From Algoriphagus sp. CAU 1675 (GTDB lineage: Bacteria; Bacteroidota; Bacteroidia; Cytophagales; Cyclobacteriaceae), in the NCBI RefSeq assembly GCF_029222925.1, contig NZ_JARHUI010000001.1, positions 496,986-560,985 of the forward strand: DNA of 64,000 nt. Direction: 5' to 3'. Below the pieces are notes generated by a model. It was not told the DNA's origin, made no database searches, and was given only the letters and a program-made list of their open reading frames with translations. Each line of letters begins with the position of its first letter. The first letter of the stretch is position 1. Shown piece after piece: positions 36,826 to 46,058 of the stretch. Made by a program: the position numbers and the translations under genes.

Positions 36826-37620
36826 CTACACATGCCGCAGCATAAATTCGGGCAGCTTATTGAAGAAATGCAGGGGCTGAACCCCGCAAACTTTCTTGAA
36901 ATCGTTGATAAAATGGGGTTGGTCAAAATAGCCGTACAAATACCCCAATTCGGTCAGGGAAATTTCAGGATTGCTTGCTTTGTACTTGACTAAATCCAAA
37001 ATGCGGACGGTGATGATGAACTTTTTTAAGGGATAGAGCACCTCTTTCCTGAATACTTTGCCCAAATATTGGCGGGAACGGCCAAACCGATGGCTGACTT
37101 CGCTTACCGAAACCTTGCCCTGATGTTCATACACATAGTCACATATTTCCCGGGCCAAGCTCATCGATGGAGATGTTTCCACCGAATGCGATGCCATAAA
37201 GCCCTCTGCCAATTGGAAGCGTTCCGCCAGGGAAGAAGCCTCAAACAAGGCTTTCCATAAATTCCCCAGCTTTTCGTTTTCGATATCGAGGATCCCGGTT
37301 CCGTTTAACTCCGAAAAAAAATGCCCATTGGCCCAAGGTTGTACCTTGATTGTAAAAAAGGTGAGTTCATCCTCCACTTCAATGCGATAGGGGGGCTGCA
37401 AATCATGGATAGTAAATACCTGGTGATGGATGGGCAAGACCGTAGCTTTTGGACCATAGCATAAAGCACCCTTGGCTTCTTTGAAAAAGACCAAATCATA
37501 GCAGCAATCATCGATTACCGGAATGCTGTGAAATCTGGAACCCTTTTCTAGGTGGATGTAATAACACTCCTTAAAAAGGGCATTGAAGGGTTTCTCTGGA
37601 TGATAATTTTGAATGACCAA
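36826..37620 (-). CDS. AraC-family transcriptional regulator
   Basis: A 264-residue regulator. The C-terminal two-helix-turn-helix AraC domain (about 160-258) contains VSEVSHRFGRSRQYLGKVFRK and LGYLYGYFDQPHFINDFKKVCGVQP; the N-terminal 150 residues resemble a cupin-type sensing domain. Start is a TTG at 37620 because no ATG is near. Gene order suggests it controls the adjacent serine hydrolase. Confidence 0.9.
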   Translation of the reverse strand: MVIQNYHPEKPFNALFKECYYIHLEKGSRFHSIPVIDDCCYDLVFFKEAKGALCYGPKATVLPIHHQVFTIHDLQPPYRIEVEDELTFFTIKVQPWANGHFFSELNGTGILDIENEKLGNLWKALFEASSLAERFQLAEGFMASHSVETSPSMSLAREICDYVYEHQGKVSVSEVSHRFGRSRQYLGKVFRKEVLYPLKKFIITVRILDLVKYKASNPEISLTELGYLYGYFDQPHFINDFKKVCGVQPLHFFNKLPEFMLRHV

Positions 37621-37692
37621 AGCGGCAATAGTGGAGTTGCGCCTTAAAAATACCGAAAGTTGCCCAATTCAATACTCCTCCTTCATTTGGTA

Positions 37693-37769
37693 CGACTCCC
37701 AGCTTAAGTGTAGTCACGACAAAGTACGGGAGCTATCTACTCTGCTGTTCGGGATTTGCAATCCCGAAC
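37693..37769. repeat. dispersed element plus REP palindrome
   Basis: 37693-37740 is a third copy of the GACTAGGTGTAGT-type element (degenerate at its left end), followed directly by GTTCGGGATT/AATCCCGAAC with TGC loop at 37747-37769. This joins the two repeat families found near 34.4-35.4 kb. Confidence 0.75.
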
Positions 37770-37785
37770 CCCTATCAGAGGATTT

Positions 37786-39303
37786 TTAATCTTTATTTTC
37801 ACTTGTCCCTTCAAAAATCCCGGTGTTTCCCCTTTCCAAAATTAGTTGCAGTTCAGACAAAACCCTCGGATCTCGATCGGCCACATTGATTGATTCGTAG
37901 GGATCATTGACCTCATCATAGAGTTCGTATTTAGGTTGAGCTTCCCTGAAATAGCGCGTCAATCGGTAGTTTGCTGTCCGGACGGAATTGCCTTGATTGA
38001 AATAGCTGTAGGCGGTATTTCTCCAGGTTTCCAGATTCGGATTCTTCATCAAATCCAAGAGGCTTTTCCCATCCAAATCCCGGTCAGGCTCTTCTCCGAT
38101 CAACTCCATCAGGGTGGGATAGATATCCACCGAGCTTACGATTTGCTGGATTTCAGTGGCTGCCATTCCGGGAGCTTTGATCATCAGTACCGAATGCAAT
38201 GACCGATCAAACAAGGTGTGTTTTCCCCAAACCAACTGATCCCCCAAATGCCATCCATGGTCTCCCCAGATGACTACAAGGGTGTTTTCAGCCAAGCCCA
38301 AGCGCTCCAGTTCCTCCAGAACCTTCCCTATCTGTGCATCCACATAACTTACAGAAGCAAGGTAGGCATGTCGGAGTTTTCGGGCATAGGAATCCGAAAG
38401 TGCATGATCCAGACTCGCTTTTTCCTCACCTAAAGCATATTGGTTGAATTCCCCGCTTTCGATCAGGCTCGCCTTGCTGGATCCCTGGGGAATGGCCGCA
38501 AAGGGAGCCAGGGGAATAATGGACTCCGTGTATAAATCCCAATATTTTTTGGGAGCAGTAAAGGGAAGATGGGGCTTGAAAAACCCAACTCCCAAGAAAA
38601 ATGGCTGGTTTTTTTCTTTCAGTTCCTGAAGTTTGGCCATAGCCAGATTAGCAGATAATCCATCTGCATATCCTTCGTCTGGGACATCGGCCATTTCGTA
38701 AGGTTTTACCTGCTTGTTTCTGTCGGTTCGGTTGCTTCCATCCGCATAGCCAAAAAACGCATTGTGACCTGTTTCCCATTTTCCGGGATCAAAAATCATT
38801 TCATCCCAGCTCCCCGGTAGTTCGATCAAATCACTTTTGGGTTCCTCGTATTCATAGACATAGCCATCCGGATGATGGGAAATTTTTCCAATTCCCACCG
38901 TATAAAAACCCTTTTCCCGAAGGTTTTGAATAAATGTTTTGGGGCGTTGGTCTTTGGGCTTTTTCGCCAGCTGGTGTACGGCTGCCATATTGCCCAGTTC
39001 TACCTTGGATTTTGGGAGTTTTCCCACCAGCATGCTGTATCTGGAAGCTCCGCAGGTGGGCACTGTGACATAATGGTTTTTGAAAACCGAACTTTGAACT
39101 GCAAACCGGTCCAAATGAGGAGTGATGGCATAGCTTTGCCCATAAGCCCCCAGTTCTGGTCGGAGGTCATCCACTGCAATAAAGAGGATATTGGGTTGCT
39201 TGGGGCTGACATTTTGAGAAAAAACCTCGGAAAAAGCCAAGAGACAAAAAGAGACAATCAGGCTCAGATGGAGCATATAAAGGGGGAGATTTTTCCGGTT
39301 CAT
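37786..39303 (-). CDS. sulfatase (type I, formylglycine-dependent)
   Basis: A 505-residue exported arylsulfatase-like enzyme with signal peptide (about 1-29). Metal-binding PNILFIAVDDLRPELG, and the sulfatase signature CGASR with C84 as formylglycine precursor, are intact; GDHGWHLGDQLVWGKHTLFD lies at the expected second metal site, and the layout recalls iduronate-2-sulfatase. Together with the GH29 fucosidase it suggests degradation of sulfated fucans or host-like glycans, which is inference. An anaerobic maturase (AtsB) or FGE gene is not in the window. Confidence 0.93.
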   Translation of the reverse strand: MNRKNLPLYMLHLSLIVSFCLLAFSEVFSQNVSPKQPNILFIAVDDLRPELGAYGQSYAITPHLDRFAVQSSVFKNHYVTVPTCGASRYSMLVGKLPKSKVELGNMAAVHQLAKKPKDQRPKTFIQNLREKGFYTVGIGKISHHPDGYVYEYEEPKSDLIELPGSWDEMIFDPGKWETGHNAFFGYADGSNRTDRNKQVKPYEMADVPDEGYADGLSANLAMAKLQELKEKNQPFFLGVGFFKPHLPFTAPKKYWDLYTESIIPLAPFAAIPQGSSKASLIESGEFNQYALGEEKASLDHALSDSYARKLRHAYLASVSYVDAQIGKVLEELERLGLAENTLVVIWGDHGWHLGDQLVWGKHTLFDRSLHSVLMIKAPGMAATEIQQIVSSVDIYPTLMELIGEEPDRDLDGKSLLDLMKNPNLETWRNTAYSYFNQGNSVRTANYRLTRYFREAQPKYELYDEVNDPYESINVADRDPRVLSELQLILERGNTGIFEGTSENKD

Positions 39304-40007
39304 TTGCTTGTTTTCAATGGATACAGCAACTCGATCTTATAGAAAAGGAGGATCCCAAGGATGTTAAAATATAGCTTAATTTCCTGCAATAGTAAAACTC
39401 CGTATCGATGCGCAAATAGAATCTGACTTAGAAGCCCCCCTATGGGAGAGGCATGTTAATTGGGATTAAGCATAGATTGGAACTATTCCTTTTTATCCAA
39501 CCGAATTTGCAATTCACAGGTGAGTTAGATTCAAAAATTACTTAAATGTGCTATGGCTAATTTTTCCACAGCTAAAGCGGACTCTTGCTTAGGGTTTATT
39601 TAGGGTAAATTGATATTTTGTTTATTTCAAAGCTATATAAACCCTATACTATAGTTAGCTAAAAACTAAAGATACTATTCAATTAACTTGAGAATGCTTT
39701 CATTACCCTACGGCTGCAGAGGATGGACTTGGATTGGATGGGTCTTCGATAGGAATCAGAAGCAATTCCAAGTCTGAAAGGAGATCCTTCAGTTGTATCC
39801 CGGACTAGGCCTAAATTGATAGAAGGCTTATTCTTTTTCCAAAAGGGATATGCTATGAAAAACCGTATTCAAGTTCCTTTATAACAAAAGCCAAAAAATC
39901 CTTCTCGACTAATTCACAAGTATCATAAAATCAATCCCTAGCAGAAAGTTTCCTTTTTCATGAGCTCTGTTTATATTCAGCTTTACTTTTTCTAAACAAA
40001 CCAGCCT
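39304..40007. other. 704-bp intergenic region, no convincing gene
   Basis: AT-rich. A short open frame on the minus strand near 39909-40139 has no family features and overlaps the next gene. A GACTAGGCCT fragment near 39800 may be another degenerate copy of the dispersed element. The promoter of the following gene must lie here; no clear box was seen. Confidence 0.5.
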
Positions 40008-42378
40008 ATGAATCCCAAAAACCCCAATCTCTGGGTTTGGTTTATCGCACTTATTGGAGCATTGCTCTACATCCAAACACTTGGCTATGGATACTCTGCG
40101 GATGACGGTATCTATGCCTATTTCAATCGGGTGACGCAAAAAGGATTGGAGGAATTGGACCGAGCTCTTTCGCTATGGCTCTATGAACTTCATTTCTCAG
40201 GGGGAATCCAATACCAGCATCTATAGACCCTTTACCTTACTGACATTCGCCTTGGAGTATGCGGTTTTTGGAGAATTTGAGGCTAGCCATGGACATGCGA
40301 TCAATGTCATTCTCTATTTTATTGCTTTGGGAGTGGTTGGCCTCTTTTTGCAGGAACTGGCCAAACTCAAATCCATCCCGACTTGGGTTCCTCTGATGGC
40401 TTTGGCTATTTATGCATTGCATCCTATTCATACTGAGGTAGTGGCCTCTGTTAAAAGCAGGGATACCCTACTGGCTACCACCTTTGCCTTTTCGGCCATT
40501 TTGATCTGGCTCCGGTCCCGGGAAAAGATATCCGTTCCCGTTTGGACCCTGATTTTGGCTTTGTTTTTCCTTTCCCTGATTTCCAAAGAGGAAAGTTTGC
40601 CGCTATTGGCTTTGGTGGGGCTGGTTTCCTGGTTCTTTTTGAAAAGGAATGTTTGGGAATCGGTGCAATCGGTACTGCCATTTTTGATTCCCACGGCTCT
40701 TTATTTGGGGCTCAGGGCATTGTTTTTGGATTCAGTAGATGAAAGCTATTCCTCACAGATCAATTCGGTGCTTTTTGCAGCAGAAGGAGGGGAGCGATTG
40801 GCTACCAACCTGTATTTCTATCTGCTCTATCTGAAGCTTCTTGTTTTTCCTCATCCGCTTTCCTGGGATTATTCCTTCTCCCAATTGACTATACAGAGTT
40901 TTTCCAATCCATTTGTTTGGCTCAGCTTGGGGGTTTTTGTATTCCTAGGGTATGTGGCGTTCAAAGGCTTTAAAAGCAGAAACCTAATCAGCTTCGGAAT
41001 TTTATTTTACCTGACATCCTTTTCCATTTTTGCCAACCTAACTACCTCTCTGACAATTGGAGCCAATATTGGAGAGCGCTTTCTGTTTATTCCTTCCTTG
41101 GCTTTTTCCTTCTTGGTGGCTTGGGGGATGTATCAATTTGCCAATTTAAAATGGAAGAAAAATCCTGCATTATATGCCTTCTTGATCATTTGTCCGGTTT
41201 TGGTTGCTTTTACCTGGAAGACCCTGGACCGAAGCAAGGTTTGGGAAGATAATATGAGCTTGACTGCATCGGGGATCAAAACCGCGCCAAATAGCTGGAG
41301 AGCGCATATGATGCATGCCGAAGAACTCAGGTTAAAGGGAAAAGAGCTGGAAAAAACCAGCCCGGATTCGGCCCGTCCATATTTTGAAAAGTCTGTGGTT
41401 CATTATGACAGGAGTTTTGAAATCCTGGGGCCAAATCCTCCGGTTTCCCAATATTACAATACACTTGCCGAGTCCCTGATTGGAATTGGGGATTCAGTGA
41501 GAGCCAAGAAGGTGTTGAAACTAAGCACCCAGAAAGCACCCAGGTTTCATTATGCTTGGTTTAAACTTGCCATATTGGAATTTGTGGAAGGGAACTACGG
41601 GGAAGCAAAAAATCTCTATCTCCAGTCGCTCAAGGCAGAAAACCCGGAATACTTTGCTACTTATAAAAACCTGGCTCAATGCTATCTCAAGCTAAATCAA
41701 AATAGGGAAGCCATTGCCAATTTTGAAAAAGCTTTGGAATATCAGAAAGACGAGGAAATCAATAAAATTTTGGCATACCTCTACACTGAGGAGGGAATGA
41801 CAGAAAGAGCGGAAGCATTGGTAGGTGGGGATTCCACTTTCAATGTCCAGGAAACTGCCTTTTTACTTCGCTTACAATCCGGAAATGAGGCCTTTGAAAG
41901 AAGGGATTATTCCGAGGCAGCTGCTAAATACCAAGAGGTGGAGAGCCAAATACATGACTTTGGAGGACTTGAAAAGTATCCCTTTTTCTATGAGGCCTTT
42001 GGGAAGTCCCTGCTGGAAACTGGCGACACGCTAGGTGCAAAAGCGAAATTTCTCAAGGCGTTTCAGGCAAACCCAAACAATGCCATGGTCTTGACCAATT
42101 TAGGGGTCATTGCTTATTTTAAGGAGAAAAAATACACGGATGCGGAAAGGTATTTTAGACAGGCCATTACCAACAATCCGGAGGATCCTTTTACTGCAAG
42201 AATGAATTTGGGGACAGTCCTATTGATTCAAAGAAAGGAAAAAGATGCAGTTCAAGTCTTAGAAGATGCTTTGAATTATGGATCCAGCAAAGCCCTGCTC
42301 TCCAATCTTTACCTGGTACACAAATCCTTAGGCAATACCGAAAAAATGAACCATTACCTCCAGCTTTTGAGGCAGTGA
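40008..42378 (+). pseudogene. membrane protein with TPR repeats (TMTC-like), frameshifted near 40158
   Basis: The first frame (40008 onwards) encodes MNPKNPNLWVWFIALIGALL then GYGYSADDGIYAYF and ends at 40226. From about 40183 a +1 frame continues as RYGSMNFISQGESNTSIYRPFTLL to 42378 and carries multiple transmembrane helices (to about residue 330 of that frame) followed by tetratricopeptide repeats. The first frame flows into the second if one G of TTGGACCGAG at 40155-40164 is removed, giving EELTELFRYG. So the gene is one glycosyltransferase-like/TPR membrane protein broken by a single-base insertion, or the base is a sequencing error. Confidence 0.8.
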
Positions 42379-42518
42379 TCCTTTGGATATTCTTCCCTTT
42401 TATTCTCAGCCCATTCTACCTAAATCCAGACAATCTTTTTTATCTTAAATCTATGAAGTGGATTCTCCCTTTGCCCGAATAGCTGGGGCTGAATCTCAAA
42501 AAAACAAACCTTGATCCT

Positions 42519-42992
42519 ATGCCTTCCCACAAAACAACCTTTCAATTTATCAGCGAACCCAGAGATGTGAATTTCGGTGGAAATGTACACGGTGGGACCG
42601 TGATGAAGTGGATTGACCAAGCTGCTTATACCTGTGCAAGAAACTGGGCCGAGAGCTATTGCGTGACCGTCTATGTGGGAGGGATCCGTTTTTACAAACC
42701 CATTGGGATAGGGGAAGTCATCAAGATCGATTCACAGGTCATTTATACCGGGAGTTCCAGCATCCACATTATGGTGGAGGTGTATTCCCGGAATTTTGAT
42801 ACCAAGAAGTTCGAGAAAAAGACGCATTGCATTATCATTTTCGTGGCCGTGGACGAAAAGGGGAATCCCAAAAAAGTAAAACCTTGGGTGCCTAAAACCG
42901 ATCAGGAAAAGAAGCTCCAAGAGTATGCGCTCAAGTTGAAAACCCTCCGGGAAGAAATCCACGAGGAGATGCGGCCGTTTTTTAATGAATGA
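42519..42992 (+). CDS. acyl-CoA thioesterase (hotdog fold)
   Basis: A 157-residue hotdog thioesterase of the cytosolic acyl-CoA hydrolase (YciA/BACH) type. NFGGNVHGGTVMKWIDQAAY carries the typical catalytic loop, and VGGIRFYKPIGIGEVI follows. Hydrolyses acyl-CoA; chain-length preference not readable. Monocistronic between a degenerate gene and the GMC pair. Confidence 0.9.
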   Translation: MPSHKTTFQFISEPRDVNFGGNVHGGTVMKWIDQAAYTCARNWAESYCVTVYVGGIRFYKPIGIGEVIKIDSQVIYTGSSSIHIMVEVYSRNFDTKKFEKKTHCIIIFVAVDEKGNPKKVKPWVPKTDQEKKLQEYALKLKTLREEIHEEMRPFFNE

Positions 42993-43231
42993 GGATTATG
43001 AGCTATGATTTTTAACCACGAATTGTTTTGACAGGTGTTTATTTGAAGCAAGAATTGGTCTACACCAAAATAATGTAGTTGAGTTTGGATCTTGTTCTTT
43101 TTTCCCGAAAAATCGGGACAGGCATTGGCAAAAAAAGAAACAAAAAGCCAAGCTGCACCCCGATAGGTATTGGGGTTCCGCGCAGAGCCCAGCCCACTGC
43201 ACTTTTCAAACCACTGATTCTCGCAGTGAAT
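42993..43231. other. intergenic DNA with two hairpins
   Basis: TCCCGA/TCGGGA with loop AAAA near 43101-43117 and ACCCCGAT/ATTGGGGT near 43157-43176, separated by an A-rich stretch. These palindromes resemble recurring Bacteroidota intergenic elements and may serve as terminator-like structures. Confidence 0.5.
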
Positions 43232-44764
43232 TTAAACCTTACTTTTCAGGTAGTCAGAAAGCCGGAGCGTAAGCGCAACCAAAGTCAAGGTTGGATTGGC
43301 CGCTCCTCCGGTAGAAAAACAAGAAGCTCCTGCTATGTAGAGATTGCTGATTCCATGAACCTTGCAGTTGGCGTCCACCACTCCTTGGCCCGGGTCCTCA
43401 TGCATCCGGGTCGTGCCCATGTGGTGCCATCCTCCGCCTAAGATGGAGGGCCATTCATCATTGGTATCATCCTGCAGCCAATCGATTACCCTCACTCTTC
43501 CAAGTCCGGAAATTCCTAGTTGCTGTCCGATCAGGTCATACAATTTCCGGATACTACGTTTTTCCAGAGGCGTCAGTTCCCAGTTTAGAATTACCCGTGG
43601 CATGCCTAATTCATCCCTTTCTTGGTCGAGGGTAACTCGGGAGTTTGGATTGGGGGCCTGCTCCATTCGGGTAAAGAGGTTGAATCGAGCATACTTTTTC
43701 AGATCTGATTCCGAAGGACCCTTTTCGCTGAAATTCTTTTCACGGTTTTCCCATTTTTCCACGGAGGCTTTTGCATCATCGGAAAAGGTGTCAATAAAGG
43801 CCGGAGGTCTGCTTCCTGTAAATGGGGAAAGGGAAGCGGTACCGTTGAGGATTTTTGACTCTTCCTGCATTTGCTTGGTCACCGCAAGTTCCGCACGCAT
43901 CTTTACGGTGAAAAATTCCCACATATACAGCTTCAATGCAGCTTCTTGGGTTAAAAACAGATCCCCTGAATCCACTTCTAAATGCTCCATAAAATAGCGG
44001 CCGACCTGATCGTGATCATTACCCAAACCGTTCTTTGCTATGGAATTTGAGGCTAAAAGAAGCCGTGCATTTTGGATGGAAGAGCAGGCCAGGACCACTG
44101 TTTTAGCCCGAACGATATGTTCTTTTCCTGCCAGATTTTTGACTTTTAGTTCTTTTACGCTTTGGACCTGTTCATCTGCAATGATTTCAGTGACATTTGC
44201 ATAAGAGTATAAATGGATATTTTTTGATTTGAGGATTTCCTCTTTGTACTTGGACCCAAATCGGGTAGGAGGACTAAACTGCCACACCTTGTTCCAGATC
44301 ACCTGATTATCAAAGGGAAGGGGCACCAAGCTGTCATCCTTCTTTTTCCAGTAATCCAGATTGTATTGATAGGGCCCTAAATCCAGGATTTTTTGTGCCC
44401 GCTCGTAAAAAGGATCCAAGTCTGCTCTTTTGATGGGCCAACCGCTGTGAGGCACCCAATCTCTTTTTTCAAAATCTATGGGATCAAAGTCAGAACAGAA
44501 GCCCGACCAATGTCCCGTGGTCCCCCCGAAATAATGAAGACGGGCTGATTGGAGGGGGAAATACCGCTGTCCGGTGGTTTTTCCTCTGTATAGGTCCTGA
44601 ATTTCGGTTTCTACTTGAAAGCCTCCTCCTTCCAGTAGGATTACGTTCTTGCCGGAATTGTTCCATTCCAAAGCCAGGCTGATCCCAGCTGCTCCGGCTC
44701 CCACAATACAAATATCGCCCTCGAGAATTGATCCGGTTTCAATTGTTCTTGCGTCGGTATGCAT
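43232..44764 (-). CDS. GMC-family oxidoreductase, large subunit (second copy)
   Basis: A 510-residue FAD protein: dinucleotide motif IVGAGAAGISLALEWN near residue 20, GGTTGHWSGF, and the C-terminal GMC signature GWHHMGTTRMHEDP with IAGASCFSTGGAANPTLT. It lacks the cysteine-rich segment seen in the GMC protein at 16572, so it belongs to a different subgroup. Next to a Tat-exported small protein, six bases away, so the enzyme is likely periplasmic. Substrate unknown. Confidence 0.88.
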   Translation of the reverse strand: MHTDARTIETGSILEGDICIVGAGAAGISLALEWNNSGKNVILLEGGGFQVETEIQDLYRGKTTGQRYFPLQSARLHYFGGTTGHWSGFCSDFDPIDFEKRDWVPHSGWPIKRADLDPFYERAQKILDLGPYQYNLDYWKKKDDSLVPLPFDNQVIWNKVWQFSPPTRFGSKYKEEILKSKNIHLYSYANVTEIIADEQVQSVKELKVKNLAGKEHIVRAKTVVLACSSIQNARLLLASNSIAKNGLGNDHDQVGRYFMEHLEVDSGDLFLTQEAALKLYMWEFFTVKMRAELAVTKQMQEESKILNGTASLSPFTGSRPPAFIDTFSDDAKASVEKWENREKNFSEKGPSESDLKKYARFNLFTRMEQAPNPNSRVTLDQERDELGMPRVILNWELTPLEKRSIRKLYDLIGQQLGISGLGRVRVIDWLQDDTNDEWPSILGGGWHHMGTTRMHEDPGQGVVDANCKVHGISNLYIAGASCFSTGGAANPTLTLVALTLRLSDYLKSKV

Positions 44765-44770
44765 GGTAGA

Positions 44771-45187
44771 TTAGTCTTGGGAGCTTGTTTGTGAAAGAGA
44801 AAACAGAGCACATTGACGTGCCTCGGTGATGGAGATGATCCAACCATTAATCTTGATGGTCCGGCCATTTTGAAAATCCCCTGCAACCTGGCTTTGTATA
44901 GCCTCTTGAATGAATTGGATATCGGAAGTGGATTTGATTTCATTTCCTAGGCTATCCCGTAAAAGCAATTTCTGAAGGGTTTCCAACTTATCTTCCTCCG
45001 GCCTGATCTGCCGGTAAGCACTACCAATTTCATGGAGGGTCGTGGAATCACAAAATTGAATCAATGTGCCTGGAAGGGATAAGGTGCTGGTCAGTTTGGG
45101 ATCCGGTTTTGAACATGCAGTATGCAAAAGCGGAAATGCCGTCACAGACAATAAGGAGATTTTCAGAAAGGATCTTCGGTCAATCAT
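44771..45187 (-). CDS. Tat-exported small subunit of a GMC dehydrogenase
   Basis: A 138-residue protein beginning MIDRRSFLKISLL, a classical twin-arginine signal (RRSFLK), with a possible lipobox at HTAC. The mature region is short and mostly helical, with LHEIGSAYRQIRPEEDKL. By position and signal it corresponds to the escort subunit seen at 18274, though sequence similarity is not obvious. Six bases precede the GMC gene. Confidence 0.75.
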   Translation of the reverse strand: MIDRRSFLKISLLSVTAFPLLHTACSKPDPKLTSTLSLPGTLIQFCDSTTLHEIGSAYRQIRPEEDKLETLQKLLLRDSLGNEIKSTSDIQFIQEAIQSQVAGDFQNGRTIKINGWIISITEARQCALFSLSQTSSQD

Positions 45188-45345
45188 TAGGGAGAGGGGT
45201 GATTTAATTGAGAAGATTTTAAAAATGTAAAATATTTATGAAGAAAAAAATGGGATTTATTTAAACAGATTTCGAGAGGTGGGCCTCCATGTCTCATCAA
45301 AGATCCCGAGCGAGACTGCCAGCTGCTACTTGCCTACTGTTTACT

Positions 45346-45372
45346 TTGACCTGAGCGAAGTCGAAGGTTCAA
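45346..45372. other. GAGCGAAGTCGAAGG-type hairpin
   Basis: TTGACCT and AGGTTCAA form an imperfect stem around GAGCGAAGTCGA. The same core occurs as a widely spread intergenic palindrome in Bacteroidota; here it overlaps the stop codon of ccmB and may act as its terminator. Confidence 0.4.
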
Positions 45373-46034
45373 CTCCTCCACAAATAGGGAAACAAAATAT
45401 AGCCAGCAGCTCCTACTATGGCATTGATGGCCAAAAGGCTAATCAGTTTATCTGCACTGACCGACCAGTCCAATCCATCGAGGGCATTTTTGGAAATCCG
45501 AATGGCCATCAACAAAATCGGAATGATCACCGGGAAACTCAAAATCGCCATTAAGGTAGCATTGTTTCCGGCTTTGGAAGCAATCCCCGACACCATGGTC
45601 AGGCTGGCCGAAAATCCCATGGCACCCAAAATCAAATTCAATAAAAACAGTCCCTGATCCTGTACGGGATTTCCCAAGATCACCGAGAACACTCCATAGC
45701 CCAAAAGGGCCAAAATCAGGGTCAAGCCTGTGTTATAAATGATTTTCGAAAGGATAATTGCCTCGGGTGAAGCGATCATGTAATAGTAGAGTTGCCTTCC
45801 CTGATGCTCCTGAACAAAACTTTTAGCCACCGCATTGACCGCCGAAAAAAGAATGATGATCCAGTAAAGGGCATTCCAGGTGGGAACGGAAAGGTTTCCC
45901 ATTTTGGCACCCACACTGAGGTAGGTGATAAATACCGCCGAAACCACATAGAGCAAAATCCCATTAAGGGCATACTTTTGTCTCCACTCCAGCGTGATTT
46001 CTTTTCGGATCAAAAAGGAAATTTCCTTGAACAT
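45369..46034 (-). CDS. ccmB: heme exporter/ccm ABC permease CcmB
   Basis: A 221-residue membrane protein with six predicted helices and the CcmB start (MFKEISFLIRKEITLEWRQKYALNG). It is the membrane subunit of the CcmAB heme-handling ABC transporter for c-type cytochrome maturation. No ccmA, ccmC or ccmE neighbour is visible within the window; downstream lies an unrelated GMC pair and upstream an amidase, so it may be a solitary copy. Confidence 0.88.
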   Translation of the reverse strand: MFKEISFLIRKEITLEWRQKYALNGILLYVVSAVFITYLSVGAKMGNLSVPTWNALYWIIILFSAVNAVAKSFVQEHQGRQLYYYMIASPEAIILSKIIYNTGLTLILALLGYGVFSVILGNPVQDQGLFLLNLILGAMGFSASLTMVSGIASKAGNNATLMAILSFPVIIPILLMAIRISKNALDGLDWSVSADKLISLLAINAIVGAAGYILFPYLWRS

Positions 46035-46058
46035 GGCCCAAAGATAGGGGATGGAAAA

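Noticed and set aside
36765..36926. 54-codon N-terminal extension of the serine hydrolase
   Set aside because: It overlaps the AraC gene and would bury the clear lipoprotein signal that starts at the ATG at 36764.
39909..40139. minus-strand open frame before the TPR gene
   Set aside because: It overlaps the start of the clear membrane-protein frame and shows no domain or signal.
43079..43441. plus-strand open frame
   Set aside because: It covers intergenic hairpins and the C-terminal part of the GMC gene in the opposite direction; composition is that of a shadow.
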